Positions 21,392-37,439 of a DNA stretch of 64,000 nt are shown here, piece by piece. A model generated the notes under the pieces. That model saw only the letters and a program-made list of their open reading frames with translations, made no database searches and had not been told where the DNA came from. The stretch's first letter is position 1. Each line of letters opens with the position of its first letter. Source of the stretch: Hydractinia symbiolongicarpus (lineage: Eukaryota; Cnidaria; Hydrozoa; Anthoathecata; Hydractiniidae); contig NC_079883.1 in NCBI RefSeq assembly GCF_029227915.1, positions 8,246,001-8,310,000 on the forward strand, in the 5' to 3' direction. The position numbers and the translations under genes were made by a program.

Positions 21392-21772
21392 TTACTTCTT
21401 CTGTCCTTTGTCGTTCTTCTTTGGGAGTAAGACAGCTTGAATGTTTGGCAAAACACCACCAGCTGCAATGGTTACACCGCTCAAAAGTTTGTTTAATTCT
21501 TCATCATTACGAACAGCCAATTGTAAATGTCTTGGAATAATCCTAGCTTTTTTGTTGTCTCTTGCTGCGTTACCAGCCAACTCCAATATCTCAGCAGATA
21601 AATATTCCAAGACGGCTGCTAAGTAAACTGGTGCTCCAGATCCAATTCGGTTAGCATAGTGCCCTCTACGAAGGAATCTATGCACTCTACCGACTGGAAA
21701 TTGAAGTCCAGCTCTTGAGGATCTTGTCTTGGCTTTAGCCTTAGCTTTTCCACCTTTTCCACGTCCAGACAT
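21392..21772 (-). CDS. H2A: Histone H2A (unit B1)
   Basis: Same protein as A copies. Stem-loop 21354-21369. Confidence 0.98.
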   Translation of the reverse strand: MSGRGKGGKAKAKAKTRSSRAGLQFPVGRVHRFLRRGHYANRIGSGAPVYLAAVLEYLSAEILELAGNAARDNKKARIIPRHLQLAVRNDEELNKLLSGVTIAAGGVLPNIQAVLLPKKNDKGQKK

Positions 21773-22056
21773 AACTGCGATTTGATTTGTAAGTTAATAC
21801 AAAAACGTACGAATATTTAACGTAAGTGTTAACGAAATAAACTTTACTCGTTTTTTCATCATAAAAATAGGATCGAAATCATGTTTTTTTAACCAATCAT
21901 AATTAAGTATTAAACAAAAGATTTTTTTTTTAACCAATTAAATTGCGTATCGGCGTTTTCGGATCGAATTCGATCCGATTTTTTTACTTATAAACAAAAA
22001 GTTTTGACTTGCAGTTTAATGCTTATTTACAAGTTAAGTAGCAAAAATTTTTAACC

Positions 22057-22461
22057 ATGTCTGACGCAGCAGCTAAAGGAGGAAAACAGGCACCTAAAGT
22101 AGCCAAGAAAGGTGAAAAAAGAGCCGGCAAAAAAGGAGGAAAGATTGGTGGAACTGGTGAAAAGAAACGCAAGAGAAAGAGAAAGGAAAGTTATGCTATT
22201 TACATCTACAATGTTTTGAAACAAGTTCACCCAGATGTCGGAGTTTCAAGCAAAGCTATGAGCATCATGAACTCATTTGTCAACGACATCTTTGAGCGCA
22301 TTGCTTCCGAAGCTTCGCGTTTGGCTCTTCAAAACAAAAAGTCGACCATCTCTTCTCGTGAAATTCAAACCGCAGTACGTCTTCTCTTGCCTGGAGAACT
22401 TGCAAAACACGCAGTCAGTGAAGGAACAAAAGCCGTCACAAAATACACAAGCAGCAAGTAA
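22057..22461 (+). CDS. H2B: Histone H2B (unit B1)
   Basis: Same protein as A copies. Stem-loop 22485-22500. Confidence 0.98.
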   Translation: MSDAAAKGGKQAPKVAKKGEKRAGKKGGKIGGTGEKKRKRKRKESYAIYIYNVLKQVHPDVGVSSKAMSIMNSFVNDIFERIASEASRLALQNKKSTISSREIQTAVRLLLPGELAKHAVSEGTKAVTKYTSSK

Positions 22462-22921
22462 ACCAACGTCTACCAAACACAAACGGTCTTTTTTAAGACC
22501 ACACATCTTTAAAAAAACATTTACTTGGCGTCACTACAAGTTAACCGAAGTTAATAAAACTTCTAAATAATGTGCTTAAGAACACTAGCCTACATTTAAA
22601 ATACTTCCCCATGTGTGTGTGGATTAGCTTCACTTTTCATACGTATTATTAGCTGTACTTGCAGAAAAGACAAGTACATTGATCCATGTTATTGCTTACA
22701 TTTAACTTAACCCAGCTTTTCACGGAAACACTCCCAGGCAAATTAACCCTACAAAGTATTTCTAAATTTTTTTTGTGTCATATATGACATAGTATCGTAT
22801 AGCAATAAATGTAACTGTGACAAGACTTTACACATTGTGTAATTTGGAAGCGTGCACAAAGTAATGTTTTAAAAGATTTGTGGCTATAAAAATAGCCGTT
22901 TTTGTTGAGCAATGACAACGC

Positions 22922-23278
<357 letters not shown>

Positions 23279-23756
23279 TTAACAGAATTCAGACAGCTTT
23301 AAAAAGAGGCCATAAAATTACCTACTGCTCGTGGAAACACCCTAATTAACCAATAGAGTTGCGTCATTACAAAATGTTCCGAACATTTTGTACATTTTTT
23401 TAAGTAAAACTGTAGTTTTTTTAAAAATTCGTGGTCTTAATGTTTCAGTAAGGCAATAAATTTGGCATCGTTGGAATTCGCCAAACCTTCTGCTACTTAC
23501 TAAAAAAAAAAAAAGTCAAAAGCTTTTGTGTATCAGAAGATACAGCCGTTTTCCCGTAGCCAAAAAACACAGATTTTATAAAAATGTTAAAGTAATGAGC
23601 GTAATGTCATTATGCAGCCAATCAGAAATTACTTTCTTAGCACCAATCAAATGGTTTGTTTTGAACCTTAGCTGTCAATCAATATGAGAAATAAAACTTT
23701 GGCGCGATAGTGCATTTTAGACCGTCTTGTGTATCCGTACTACATCGACTTCTTAA

Positions 23757-24170
<414 letters not shown>

Positions 24171-24531
24171 GCATCTTACCAAACAAAAAACGGCTATTTT
24201 TATAGCCACACATCCATAAAAAATATTACGGCTAGCTTTTTATATCAAACTTTGTCCTGCTTTCTGTTTAAATTTTATGCTACATAAAAATTTTATGCTA
24301 CATAAAGTTTGACAATGTTAAAAATATGAAGGGCAAGAAAAGTAAAAGCAAGAAAATAAGAAATTTAAAAACGAAAATACTTAAACTTAGGGAATCTAAT
24401 CTTAAATTTACTCTTTTTTAACTGTTTAAGTGACTTAAACAAGTTTAACTTTGTACCAAGATAATGTTTTTTTGTAAATGTGTGGCTATAAAAATAGCCG
24501 TTTGTTAATGTAATAGCCAGATACACACAAA

Positions 24532-25083
24532 TTATTTTTTTGCGGTCTTCTTTGCTGCCTTTTTGGGAGTCTTTTTGACCTTCTTTGCTGCAGGTTTTTT
24601 AGCAACAGGCTTCTTTGTGGGTTTCTTAGCTGCTGGTTTCTTAGCCGAGGCTTTCTTTGTGGCAGGCTTCTTTGCTGCTTTCTTTGGCGTGCTCTTCTTT
24701 GCTGGCTTCTTTTTTGGTGTACTTTTCTTTGCAGTAGGCTTCTTTGCCGTTGGCTTTTTTGCTGCGGCCTTTTTCTTAGGTTTTTCTTTTTTTACCTGAC
24801 CTAGCTTGAATGATCCAGAAGCACCAGTGCCTTTAGTTTGAATCAAATCGCCTGATGTTACTCCTCGTTTAAGAGCCATTTTCAGATGATGATCTGAGTT
24901 TTCAGCAACTTTGTAATTTGCATGAATATATTTTGTAATAGCTTGGCGAGATGAACCACCGCGTTCCTTTAGGGTAGCGATAGCAGCCTTGATCATGTCC
25001 ACATATTTAGGGTGATCAGCTGTCTTCTTTGCAGCAGGTTTCTTCTTGGGTGCGATTTTCTTTGGAGAAGCTGCTTCACTCAT
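24532..25083 (-). CDS. H1: Histone H1 (unit B2)
   Basis: Same 183-residue protein as A1. Stem-loop 24484-24499. Confidence 0.98.
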   Translation of the reverse strand: MSEAASPKKIAPKKKPAAKKTADHPKYVDMIKAAIATLKERGGSSRQAITKYIHANYKVAENSDHHLKMALKRGVTSGDLIQTKGTGASGSFKLGQVKKEKPKKKAAAKKPTAKKPTAKKSTPKKKPAKKSTPKKAAKKPATKKASAKKPAAKKPTKKPVAKKPAAKKVKKTPKKAAKKTAKK

Positions 25084-25662
25084 TTTTAATGTTTTCTTAC
25101 AACAATCCAACGATAAACGATGCTTGTTATCACAGTAGAAGTATACTAAACATTACCGTGTAAATGAGATATAATTTAAGACGGTGCGAAGTATGCGGAC
25201 GTAAAAGTACCACTCCCGGGAATTGATTTGGCGCGAAAACAGAAATGTGTGTTTCTGTACATCGTATAATGTCCGTTTTGGGTGCCGCGACTATGCGAAA
25301 GCATGTTAATTTTTATTTGTAGTACGACGCAATAGTCTGCAAGAGAAGCTGCTGGAGTTTGAGGTCTTCAGCATTACATCTAGTCTGTTAATTTGGGCTT
25401 CTTCCGCGCTCGTGTTAGGATTTTCATAAAGCGTTCTTTGGTTTGCGTTGCGTATGTCGGCCTACATCATCGACACGGCCTGTTTCCGGCTATTAGGAGC
25501 AATTCATATATTGGGCACTGCGTTTCGACTTTTTTATTAGACCACAGTAAAAAAATTCACTCACAGAAGTCCCTTTCTTTCATGGCTACAAACACGAAGA
25601 ATTCTGTCGTAAGTAAAACGAATGCGCAAGCCAAAATGACGATGGGGCGAAGTCATAAGCAT

Positions 25663-25735
25663 GGCCCTGTGGCCCAATGGATAAGGCATCTGACTACGAA
25701 TCAGGGGATTCCAGGTTCGACTCCTGGCAGGGTCG
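25663..25735 (+). tRNA. tRNA-Arg: tRNA-Arg(ACG), B-type (unit B2)
   Basis: G1:C72 pair present. Confidence 0.95.
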
Positions 25736-26057
25736 CACTGTCGCATTTCGGCTGCATGGTCTACTGTGTAACGCGCGCGCACGTTCTGGCGTAATGCGTT
25801 GATAAACGGAATGTACGCAGACATATTGGAAAGTAATATCACGCACTTAGTATCGTCGCCATTGTTAGCATTCATGTAAGTTACCATCCACTCGCTACAG
25901 TCGCTCTCCATCCTACGGCTAAATCAACAGCCGTGATTTTTACTATGTCGCCGTCCATCCGTACGCGGTGACAGTTGTAAGCTTTACAGTAACGTGACAT
26001 GCTCCACAAGCAGTTACGGTGTGTGGACGATGCCTATCATGGCAACGCTTGTTCTTT

Positions 26058-26242
26058 ATCGCTTCTCGGCCTAATGGCTAAGATCAAGTGTAGTATCTGT
26101 TCTTATCAGTTTAATATCTGGTAGGCCATTCTCTGAATGGTCAGTATATTAATCTGATTTTTGGCCTTGGGTCATGGAGGTGGATTCATTCACGCCGTGA
26201 CCACGGGTTGCCTTGGTGTTGCACTATTACCGATGGCGGCCC
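26058..26242 (+). ncRNA. U2: U2 snRNA (unit B2)
   Basis: No change seen. The spacer before it has a private A at 25861. Confidence 0.96.
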
Positions 26243-26434
26243 ACATAAGCAATAAAAGAATAATAGCAGTCCTCTTTCCGACGGCACTCTGCATAGTCTA
26301 CGGCGGGAACAAAACGCGTACACTGGGGGAGAATACAGCCTATGCCCCGCGACACGGCAGTTTATAACACACTCAAGCCACAAGCATTAACAAACTTTGA
26401 AGGGTACCCTCATGCTACGGTGCAGTTCCAACTC

Positions 26435-26599
26435 ATACTTACCTGACGGGGAAGTAAAGACTGATCAATGAGGGTTTTCTTCCAGAGTGAGGCTCTTGCA
26501 TTGCACTACGCTTGGGCTGACCTCTGCGATTACTGCAAACGTCAGTAACTCGACCGTACAATTTCTGGTAGTGGGGGCCTGCGTCCGCGCTCGCCCCCT
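26435..26599 (+). ncRNA. U1: U1 snRNA (unit B2)
   Basis: No change seen. Confidence 0.96.
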
Positions 26600-26926
26600 C
26601 CTTAAGTCAAAATGAATGAGCTTAGAAAAGTTGCGCGGCCAAATGTCGGTGGTGACTTAAACGCTAAGGTAAAACCTCGCTTGGCTGTTACGAAACGTGA
26701 TTGCGATATAAGTCCTCGGAAGGCGGCGGAATTTTATTTTATTTGCCATTCCGTCAGGGTTATTGGATGATCGGCAATAGATCGAGTTTGTATGCATTTG
26801 AAAGCTCTTTTTTCTCGTACTATCACCTGAAAATGTCGTAGGAAAATGTCATAGGAAACACTTTCAACAACCGCCACGTTCCTTAATTGTTATAACAAGA
26901 AATATATCACAGCAAATGAAAATGAA

Positions 26927-27046
26927 AAGCCTACGACACCGGGAGTTCCCAGGCGGTCCCCCATCCAAGTACTATCCCGGCCCGACGATGCTTAACTTCC
27001 GTGATCAGACGAGAACGGGTGTGTTCATCGTGGTATGGCCGTAGAC
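26927..27046 (-). rRNA. 5S rRNA: 5S rRNA (unit B2)
   Basis: No change seen. Confidence 0.97.
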
Positions 27047-27243
27047 ATTAGTAGGTGCAAATACGTGCAATTTATTTTGACGTTGTGATCAAATTTTTTT
27101 ATTTAATTTCTTTGAGTTACTTAGGACAAGGCGTATGCATGGATTATCTATTAGACTTTAAGGTTATAGTTTTGTGAAAAAAACAATGTTTTTTTAAAGA
27201 TGTGTGGCTATAAAAATAGCCGTTGTTTTCTGAGTGTAGCGGT

Positions 27244-27624
27244 TTACTTCTTCTGTCCTTTGTCGTTCTTCTTTGGGAGTAAGACAGCTTGAATGTTTGG
27301 CAAAACACCACCAGCTGCAATGGTTACACCGCTCAAAAGTTTGTTTAATTCTTCATCATTACGAACAGCCAATTGTAAATGTCTTGGAATAATCCTAGCT
27401 TTTTTGTTGTCTCTTGCTGCGTTACCAGCCAACTCCAATATCTCAGCAGATAAATATTCCAAGACGGCTGCTAAGTAAACTGGTGCTCCAGATCCAATTC
27501 GGTTAGCATAGTGCCCTCTACGAAGGAATCTATGCACTCTACCGACTGGAAATTGAAGTCCAGCTCTTGAGGATCTTGTCTTGGCTTTAGCCTTAGCTTT
27601 TCCACCTTTTCCACGTCCAGACAT
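27244..27624 (-). CDS. H2A: Histone H2A (unit B2)
   Basis: No amino-acid change. Stem-loop 27206-27221. Confidence 0.98.
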   Translation of the reverse strand: MSGRGKGGKAKAKAKTRSSRAGLQFPVGRVHRFLRRGHYANRIGSGAPVYLAAVLEYLSAEILELAGNAARDNKKARIIPRHLQLAVRNDEELNKLLSGVTIAAGGVLPNIQAVLLPKKNDKGQKK

Positions 27625-27908
27625 AACTGCGATTTGATTTGTAAGTTAATACAAAAACGTACGAATATTTAACGTAAGTGTTAACGAAATAAACTTTACT
27701 CGTTTTTTCATCATAAAAATAGGATCGAAATCATGTTTTTTTAACCAATCATAATTAAGTATTAAACAAAAGATTTTTTTTTTAACCAATTAAATTGCGT
27801 ATCGGCGTTTTCGGATCGAATTCGATCCGATTTTTTTACTTATAAACAAAAAGTTTTGACTTGCAGTTTAATGCTTATTTACAAGTTAAGTAGCAAAAAT
27901 TTTTAACC

Positions 27909-28313
27909 ATGTCTGACGCAGCAGCTAAAGGAGGAAAACAGGCACCTAAAGTAGCCAAGAAAGGTGAAAAAAGAGCCGGCAAAAAAGGAGGAAAGATTGG
28001 TGGAACTGGTGAAAAGAAACGCAAGAGAAAGAGAAAGGAAAGTTATGCTATTTACATCTACAATGTTTTGAAACAAGTTCACCCAGATGTCGGAGTTTCA
28101 AGCAAAGCTATGAGCATCATGAACTCATTTGTCAACGACATCTTTGAGCGCATTGCTTCCGAAGCTTCGCGTTTGGCTCTTCAAAACAAAAAGTCGACCA
28201 TCTCTTCTCGTGAAATTCAAACCGCAGTACGTCTTCTCTTGCCTGGAGAACTTGCAAAACACGCAGTCAGTGAAGGAACAAAAGCCGTCACAAAATACAC
28301 AAGCAGCAAGTAA
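27909..28313 (+). CDS. H2B: Histone H2B (unit B2)
   Basis: No amino-acid change. Stem-loop 28337-28352. Confidence 0.98.
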   Translation: MSDAAAKGGKQAPKVAKKGEKRAGKKGGKIGGTGEKKRKRKRKESYAIYIYNVLKQVHPDVGVSSKAMSIMNSFVNDIFERIASEASRLALQNKKSTISSREIQTAVRLLLPGELAKHAVSEGTKAVTKYTSSK

Positions 28314-28773
28314 ACCAACGTCTACCAAACACAAACGGTCTTTTTTAAGACCACACATCTTTAAAAAAACATTTACTTGGCGTCACTACAAGTTAACCGA
28401 AGTTAATAAAACTTCTAAATAATGTGCTTAAGAACACTAGCCTACATTTAAAATACTTCCCCATGTGTGTGTGGATTAGCTTCACTTTTCATACGTATTA
28501 TTAGCTGTACTTGCAGAAAAGACAAGTACATTGATCCATGTTATTGCTTACATTTAACTTAACCCAGCTTTTCACGGAAACACTCCCAGGCAAATTAACC
28601 CTACAAAGTATTTCTAAATTTTTTTTGTGTCATATATGACATAGTATCGTATAGCAATAAATGTAACTGTGACAAGACTTTACACATTGTGTAATTTGGA
28701 AGCGTGCACAAAGTAATGTTTTAAAAGATTTGTGGCTATAAAAATAGCCGTTTTTGTTGAGCAATGACAACGC

Positions 28774-29130
<357 letters not shown>

Positions 29131-29608
29131 TTAACAGAATTCAGACAGCTTTAAAAAGAGGCCATAAAATTACCTACTGCTCGTGGAAACACCCTAATTA
29201 ACCAATAGAGTTGCGTCATTACAAAATGTTCCGAACATTTTGTACATTTTTTTAAGTAAAACTGTAGTTTTTTTAAAAATTCGTGGTCTTAATGTTTCAG
29301 TAAGGCAATAAATTTGGCATCGTTGGAATTCGCCAAACCTTCTGCTACTTACTAAAAAAAAAAAAAGTCAAAAGCTTTTGTGTATCAGAAGATACAGCCG
29401 TTTTCCCGTAGCCAAAAAACACAGATTTTATAAAAATGTTAAAGTAATGAGCGTAATGTCATTATGCAGCCAATCAGAAATTACTTTCTTAGCACCAATC
29501 AAATGGTTTGTTTTGAACCTTAGCTGTCAATCAATATGAGAAATAAAACTTTGGCGCGATAGTGCATTTTAGACCGTCTTGTGTATCCGTACTACATCGA
29601 CTTCTTAA

Positions 29609-30022
<414 letters not shown>

Positions 30023-30383
30023 GCATCTTACCAAACAAAAAACGGCTATTTTTATAGCCACACATCCATAAAAAATATTACGGCTAGCTTTTTATATCAA
30101 ACTTTGTCCTGCTTTCTGTTTAAATTTTATGCTACATAAAAATTTTATGCTACATAAAGTTTGACAATGTTAAAAATATGAAGGGCAAGAAAAGTAAAAG
30201 CAAGAAAATAAGAAATTTAAAAACGAAAATACTTAAACTTAGGGAATCTAATCTTAAATTTACTCTTTTTTAACTGTTTAAGTGACTTAAACAAGTTTAA
30301 CTTTGTACCAAGATAATGTTTTTTTGTAAATGTGTGGCTATAAAAATAGCCGTTTGTTAATGTAATAGCCAGATACACACAAA

Positions 30384-30935
30384 TTATTTTTTTGCGGTCT
30401 TCTTTGCTGCCTTTTTGGGAGTCTTTTTGACCTTCTTTGCTGCAGGTTTTTTAGCAACAGGCTTCTTTGTGGGTTTCTTAGCTGCTGGTTTCTTAGCCGA
30501 GGCTTTCTTTGTGGCAGGCTTCTTTGCTGCTTTCTTTGGCGTGCTCTTCTTTGCTGGCTTCTTTTTTGGTGTACTTTTCTTTGCAGTAGGCTTCTTTGCC
30601 GTTGGCTTTTTTGCTGCGGCCTTTTTCTTAGGTTTTTCTTTTTTTACCTGACCTAGCTTGAATGATCCAGAAGCACCAGTGCCTTTAGTTTGAATCAAAT
30701 CGCCTGATGTTACTCCTCGTTTAAGAGCCATTTTCAGATGATGATCTGAGTTTTCAGCAACTTTGTAATTTGCATGAATATATTTTGTAATAGCTTGGCG
30801 AGATGAACCACCGCGTTCCTTTAGGGTAGCGATAGCAGCCTTGATCATGTCCACATATTTAGGGTGATCAGCTGTCTTCTTTGCAGCAGGTTTCTTCTTG
30901 GGTGCGATTTTCTTTGGAGAAGCTGCTTCACTCAT
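30384..30935 (-). CDS. H1: Histone H1 (unit B3)
   Basis: No amino-acid change. Stem-loop 30336-30351. Confidence 0.98.
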   Translation of the reverse strand: MSEAASPKKIAPKKKPAAKKTADHPKYVDMIKAAIATLKERGGSSRQAITKYIHANYKVAENSDHHLKMALKRGVTSGDLIQTKGTGASGSFKLGQVKKEKPKKKAAAKKPTAKKPTAKKSTPKKKPAKKSTPKKAAKKPATKKASAKKPAAKKPTKKPVAKKPAAKKVKKTPKKAAKKTAKK

Positions 30936-31514
30936 TTTTAATGTTTTCTTACAACAATCCAACGATAAACGATGCTTGTTATCACAGTAGAAGTATACTA
31001 AACATTACCGTGTAAATGAGATATAATTTAAGACGGTGCGAAGTATGCGGACGTAAAAGTACCACTCCCGGGAATTGATTTGGCGCGAAAACAGAAATGT
31101 GTGTTTCTGTACATCGTATAATGTCCGTTTTGGGTGCCGCGACTATGCGAAAGCATGTTAATTTTTATTTGTAGTACGACGCAATAGTCTGCAAGAGAAG
31201 CTGCTGGAGTTTGAGGTCTTCAGCATTACATCTAGTCTGTTAATTTGGGCTTCTTCCGCGCTCGTGTTAGGATTTTCATAAAGCGTTCTTTGGTTTGCGT
31301 TGCGTATGTCGGCCTACATCATCGACACGGCCTGTTTCCGGCTATTAGGAGCAATTCATATATTGGGCACTGCGTTTCGACTTTTTTATTAGACCACAGT
31401 AAAAAAATTCACTCACAGAAGTCCCTTTCTTTCATGGCTACAAACACGAAGAATTCTGTCGTAAGTAAAACGAATGCGCAAGCCAAAATGACGATGGGGC
31501 GAAGTCATAAGCAT

Positions 31515-31587
31515 GGCCCTGTGGCCCAATGGATAAGGCATCTGACTACGAATCAGGGGATTCCAGGTTCGACTCCTGGCAGGGTCG
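31515..31587 (+). tRNA. tRNA-Arg: tRNA-Arg(ACG), B-type (unit B3)
   Basis: G1:C72 pair present. Confidence 0.95.
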
Positions 31588-31909
31588 CACTGTCGCATTT
31601 CGGCTGCATGGTCTACTGTGTAACGCGCGCGCACGTTCTGGCGTAATGCGTTGATAAACGGAATGTACGCAGACATATTGGAAAGTAATATCACGCACTT
31701 AGTATCGTCGCCTTTGTTAGCATTCATGTAAGTTACCATCCACTCGCTACAGTCGCTCTCCATCCTACGGCTAAATCAACAGCCGTGATTTTTACTATGT
31801 CGCCGTCCATCCGTACGCGGTGACAGTTGTAAGCTTTACAGTAACGTGACATGCTCCACAAGCAGTTACGGTGTGTGGACGATGCCTATCATGGCAACGC
31901 TTGTTCTTT

Positions 31910-32094
31910 ATCGCTTCTCGGCCTAATGGCTAAGATCAAGTGTAGTATCTGTTCTTATCAGTTTAATATCTGGTAGGCCATTCTCTGAATGGTCAGTATA
32001 TTAATCTGATTTTTGGCCTTGGGTCATGGAGGTGGATTCATTCACGCCGTGACCACGGGTTGCCTTGGTGTTGCACTATTACCGATGGCGGCCC
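31910..32094 (+). ncRNA. U2: U2 snRNA (unit B3)
   Basis: No change seen. Confidence 0.96.
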
Positions 32095-32286
32095 ACATAA
32101 GCAATAAAAGAATAATAGCAGTCCTCTTTCCGACGGCACTCTGCATAGTCTACGGCGGGAACAAAACGCGTACACTGGGGGAGAATACAGCCTATGCCCC
32201 GCGACACGGCAGTTTATAACACACTCAAGCCACAAGCATTAACAAACTTTGAAGGGTACCCTCATGCTACGGTGCAGTTCCAACTC

Positions 32287-32451
32287 ATACTTACCTGACG
32301 GGGAAGTAAAGACTGATCAATGAGGGTTTTCTTCCAGAGTGAGGCTCTTGCATTGCACTACGCTTGGGCTGACCTCTGCGATTACTGCAAACGTCAGTAA
32401 CTCGACCGTACAATTTCTGGTAGTGGGGGCCTGCGTCCGCGCTCGCCCCCT
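32287..32451 (+). ncRNA. U1: U1 snRNA (unit B3)
   Basis: No change seen. Confidence 0.96.
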
Positions 32452-32778
32452 CCTTAAGTCAAAATGAATGAGCTTAGAAAAGTTGCGCGGCCAAATGTCG
32501 GTGGTGACTTAAACGCTAAGGTAAAACCTCGCTTGGCTGTTACGAAACGTGATTGCGATATAAGTCCTCGGAAGGCGGCGGAATTTTATTTTATTTGCCA
32601 TTCCGTCAGGGTTATTGGATGATCGGCAATAGATCGAGTTTGTATGCATTTGAAAGCTCTTTTTTCTCGTACTATCACCTGAAAATGTCGTAGGAAAATG
32701 TCATAGGAAACACTTTCAACAACCGCCACGTTCCTTAATTGTTATAACAAGAAATATATCACAGCAAATGAAGATGAA

Positions 32779-32898
32779 AAGCCTACGACACCGGGAGTTC
32801 CCAGGCGGTCCCCCATCCAAGTACTATCCCGGCCCGACGATGCTTAACTTCCGTGATCAGACGAGAACGGGTGTGTTCATCGTGGTATGGCCGTAGAC
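32779..32898 (-). rRNA. 5S rRNA: 5S rRNA (unit B3)
   Basis: Gene unchanged. A private G at about 32773 lies just past its 3' end. Confidence 0.97.
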
Positions 32899-33095
32899 AT
32901 TAGTAGGTGCAAATACGTGCAATTTATTTTGACGTTGTGATCAAATTTTTTTATTTAATTTCTTTGAGTTACTTAGGACAAGGCGTATGCATGGATTATC
33001 TATTAGACTTTAAGGTTATAGTTTTGTGAAAAAAACAATGTTTTTTTAAAGATGTGTGGCTATAAAAATAGCCGTTGTTTTCTGAGTGTAGCGGT

Positions 33096-33476
33096 TTACT
33101 TCTTCTGTCCTTTGTCGTTCTTCTTTGGGAGTAAGACAGCTTGAATGTTTGGCAAAACACCACCAGCTGCAATGGTTACACCGCTCAAAAGTTTGTTTAA
33201 TTCTTCATCATTACGAACAGCCAATTGTAAATGTCTTGGAATAATCCTAGCTTTTTTGTTGTCTCTTGCTGCGTTACCAGCCAACTCCAATATCTCAGCA
33301 GATAAATATTCCAAGACGGCTGCTAAGTAAACTGGTGCTCCAGATCCAATTCGGTTAGCATAGTGCCCTCTACGAAGGAATCTATGCACTCTACCGACTG
33401 GAAATTGAAGTCCAGCTCTTGAGGATCTTGTCTTGGCTTTAGCCTTAGCTTTTCCACCTTTTCCACGTCCAGACAT
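33096..33476 (-). CDS. H2A: Histone H2A (unit B3)
   Basis: No amino-acid change. Stem-loop 33058-33073. Confidence 0.98.
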   Translation of the reverse strand: MSGRGKGGKAKAKAKTRSSRAGLQFPVGRVHRFLRRGHYANRIGSGAPVYLAAVLEYLSAEILELAGNAARDNKKARIIPRHLQLAVRNDEELNKLLSGVTIAAGGVLPNIQAVLLPKKNDKGQKK

Positions 33477-33760
33477 AACTGCGATTTGATTTGTAAGTTA
33501 ATACAAAAACGTACGAATATTTAACGTAAGTGTTAACGAAATAAACTTTACTCGTTTTTTCATCATAAAAATAGGATCGAAATCATGTTTTTTTAACCAA
33601 TCATAATTAAGTATTAAACAAAAGATTTTTTTTTTAACCAATTAAATTGCGTATCGGCGTTTTCGGATCGAATTCGATCCGATTTTTTTACTTATAAACA
33701 AAAAGTTTTGACTTGCAGTTTAATGCTTATTTACAAGTTAAGTAGCAAAAATTTTTAACC

Positions 33761-34165
33761 ATGTCTGACGCAGCAGCTAAAGGAGGAAAACAGGCACCTA
33801 AAGTAGCCAAGAAAGTTGAAAAAAGAGCCGGCAAAAAAGGAGGAAAGATTGGTGGAACTGGTGAAAAGAAACGCAAGAGAAAGAGAAAGGAAAGTTATGC
33901 TATTTACATCTACAATGTTTTGAAACAAGTTCACCCAGATGTCGGAGTTTCAAGCAAAGCTATGAGCATCATGAACTCATTTGTCAACGACATCTTTGAG
34001 CGCATTGCTTCCGAAGCTTCGCGTTTGGCTCTTCAAAACAAAAAGTCGACCATCTCTTCTCGTGAAATTCAAACCGCAGTACGTCTTCTCTTGCCTGGAG
34101 AACTTGCAAAACACGCAGTCAGTGAAGGAACAAAAGCCGTCACAAAATACACAAGCAGCAAGTAA
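33761..34165 (+). CDS. H2B: Histone H2B with G19V (unit B3)
   Basis: G to T at 33816 makes Gly19 Val in the flexible tail (AKKVEKR). It is the only H2B copy with an amino-acid change. Stem-loop 34189-34204. Confidence 0.98.
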   Translation: MSDAAAKGGKQAPKVAKKVEKRAGKKGGKIGGTGEKKRKRKRKESYAIYIYNVLKQVHPDVGVSSKAMSIMNSFVNDIFERIASEASRLALQNKKSTISSREIQTAVRLLLPGELAKHAVSEGTKAVTKYTSSK

Positions 34166-34625
34166 ACCAACGTCTACCAAACACAAACGGTCTTTTTTAA
34201 GACCACACATCTTTAAAAAAACATTTACTTGGCGTCACTACAAGTTAACCGAAGTTAATAAAACTTCTAAATAATGTGCTTAAGAACACTAGCCTACATT
34301 TAAAATACTTCCCCATGTGTGTGTGGATTAGCTTCACTTTTCATACGTATTATTAGCTGTACTTGCAGAAAAGACAAGTACATTGATCCATGTTATTGCT
34401 TACATTTAACTTAACCCAGCTTTTCACGGAAACACTCCCAGGCAAATTAACCCTACAAAGTATTTCTAAATTTTTTTTGTGTCATATATGACATAGTATC
34501 GTATAGCAATAAATGTAACTGTGACAAGACTTTACACATTGTGTAATTTGGAAGCGTGCACAAAGTAATGTTTTAAAAGATTTGTGGCTATAAAAATAGC
34601 CGTTTTTGTTGAGCAATGACAACGC

Positions 34626-34982
<357 letters not shown>

Positions 34983-35460
34983 TTAACAGAATTCAGACAG
35001 CTTTAAAAAGAGGCCATAAAATTACCTACTGCTCGTGGAAACACCCTAATTAACCAATAGAGTTGCGTCATTACAAAATGTTCCGAACATTTTGTACATT
35101 TTTTTAAGTAAAACTGTAGTTTTTTTAAAAATTCGTGGTCTTAATGTTTCAGTAAGGCAATAAATTTGGCATCGTTGGAATTCGCCAAACCTTCTGCTAC
35201 TTACTAAAAAAAAAAAAAGTCAAAAGCTTTTGTGTATCAGAAGATACAGCCGTTTTCCCGTAGCCAAAAAACACAGATTTTATAAAAATGTTAAAGTAAT
35301 GAGCGTAATGTCATTATGCAGCCAATCAGAAATTACTTTCTTAGCACCAATCAAATGGTTTGTTTTGAACCTTAGCTGTCAATCAATATGAGAAATAAAA
35401 CTTTGGCGCGATAGTGCATTTTAGACCGTCTTGTGTATCCGTACTACATCGACTTCTTAA

Positions 35461-35874
<414 letters not shown>

Positions 35875-36235
35875 GCATCTTACCAAACAAAAAACGGCTA
35901 TTTTTATAGCCACACATCCATAAAAAATATTACGGCTAGCTTTTTATATCAAACTTTGTCCTGCTTTCTGTTTAAATTTTATGCTACATAAAAATTTTAT
36001 GCTACATAAAGTTTGACAATGTTAAAAATATGAAGGGCAAGAAAAGTAAAAGCAAGAAAATAAGAAATTTAAAAACGAAAATACTTAAACTTAGGGAATC
36101 TAATCTTAAATTTACTCTTTTTTAACTGTTTAAGTGACTTAAACAAGTTTAACTTTGTACCAAGATAATGTTTTTTTGTAAATGTGTGGCTATAAAAATA
36201 GCCGTTTGTTAATGTAATAGCCAGATACACACAAA

Positions 36236-36787
36236 TTATTTTTTTGCGGTCTTCTTTGCTGCCTTTTTGGGAGTCTTTTTGACCTTCTTTGCTGCAGGTT
36301 TTTTAGCAACAGGCTTCTTTGTGGGTTTCTTAGCTGCTGGTTTCTTAGCCGAGGCTTTCTTTGTGGCAGGCTTCTTTGCTGCTTTCTTTGGCGTGCTCTT
36401 CTTTGCTGGCTTCTTTTTTGGTGTACTTTTCTTTGCAGTAGGCTTCTTTGCCGTTGGCTTTTTTGCTGCGGCCTTTTTCTTAGGTTTTTCTTTTTTTACC
36501 TGACCTAGCTTGAATGATCCAGAAGCACCAGTGCCTTTAGTTTGAATCAAATCGCCTGATGTTACTCCTCGTTTAAGAGCCATTTTCAGATGATGATCTG
36601 AGTTTTCAGCAACTTTGTAATTTGCATGAATATATTTTGTAATAGCTTGGCGAGATGAACCACCGCGTTCCTTTAGGGTAGCGATAGCAGCCTTGATCAT
36701 GTCCACATATTTAGGGTGATCAGCTGTCTTCTTTGCAGCAGGTTTCTTCTTGGGTGCGATTTTCTTTGGAGAAGCTGCTTCACTCAT
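36236..36787 (-). CDS. H1: Histone H1 (unit B4)
   Basis: No amino-acid change. Stem-loop 36188-36203. Confidence 0.98.
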   Translation of the reverse strand: MSEAASPKKIAPKKKPAAKKTADHPKYVDMIKAAIATLKERGGSSRQAITKYIHANYKVAENSDHHLKMALKRGVTSGDLIQTKGTGASGSFKLGQVKKEKPKKKAAAKKPTAKKPTAKKSTPKKKPAKKSTPKKAAKKPATKKASAKKPAAKKPTKKPVAKKPAAKKVKKTPKKAAKKTAKK

Positions 36788-37366
36788 TTTTAATGTTTTC
36801 TTACAACAATCCAACGATAAACGATGCTTGTTATCACAGTAGAAGTATACTAAACATTACCGTGTAAATGAGATATAATTTAAGACGGTGCGAAGTATGC
36901 GGACGTAAAAGTACCACTCCCGGGAATTGATTTGGCGCGAAAACAGAAATGTGTGTTTCTGTACATCGTATAATGTCCGTTTTGGGTGCCGCGACTATGC
37001 GAAAGCATGTTAATTTTTATTTGTAGTACGACGCAATAGTCTGCAAGAGAAGCTGCTGGAGTTTGAGGTCTTCAGCATTACATCTAGTCTGTTAATTTGG
37101 GCTTCTTCCGCGCTCGTGTTAGGATTTTCATAAAGCGTTCTTTGGTTTGCGTTGCGTATGTCGGCCTACATCATCGACACGGCCTGTTTCCGGCTATTAG
37201 GAGCAATTCATATATTGGGCACTGCGTTTCGACTTTTTTATTAGACCACAGTAAAAAAATTCACTCACAGAAGTCCCTTTCTTTCATGGCTACAAACACG
37301 AAGAATTCTGTCGTAAGTAAAACGAATGCGCAAGCCAAAATGACGATGGGGCGAAGTCATAAGCAT

Positions 37367-37439
37367 GGCCCTGTGGCCCAATGGATAAGGCATCTGACTA
37401 CGAATCAGGGGATTCCAGGTTCGACTCCTGGCAGGGTCG
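37367..37439 (+). tRNA. tRNA-Arg: tRNA-Arg(ACG), B-type (unit B4)
   Basis: G1:C72 pair present. Confidence 0.95.
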
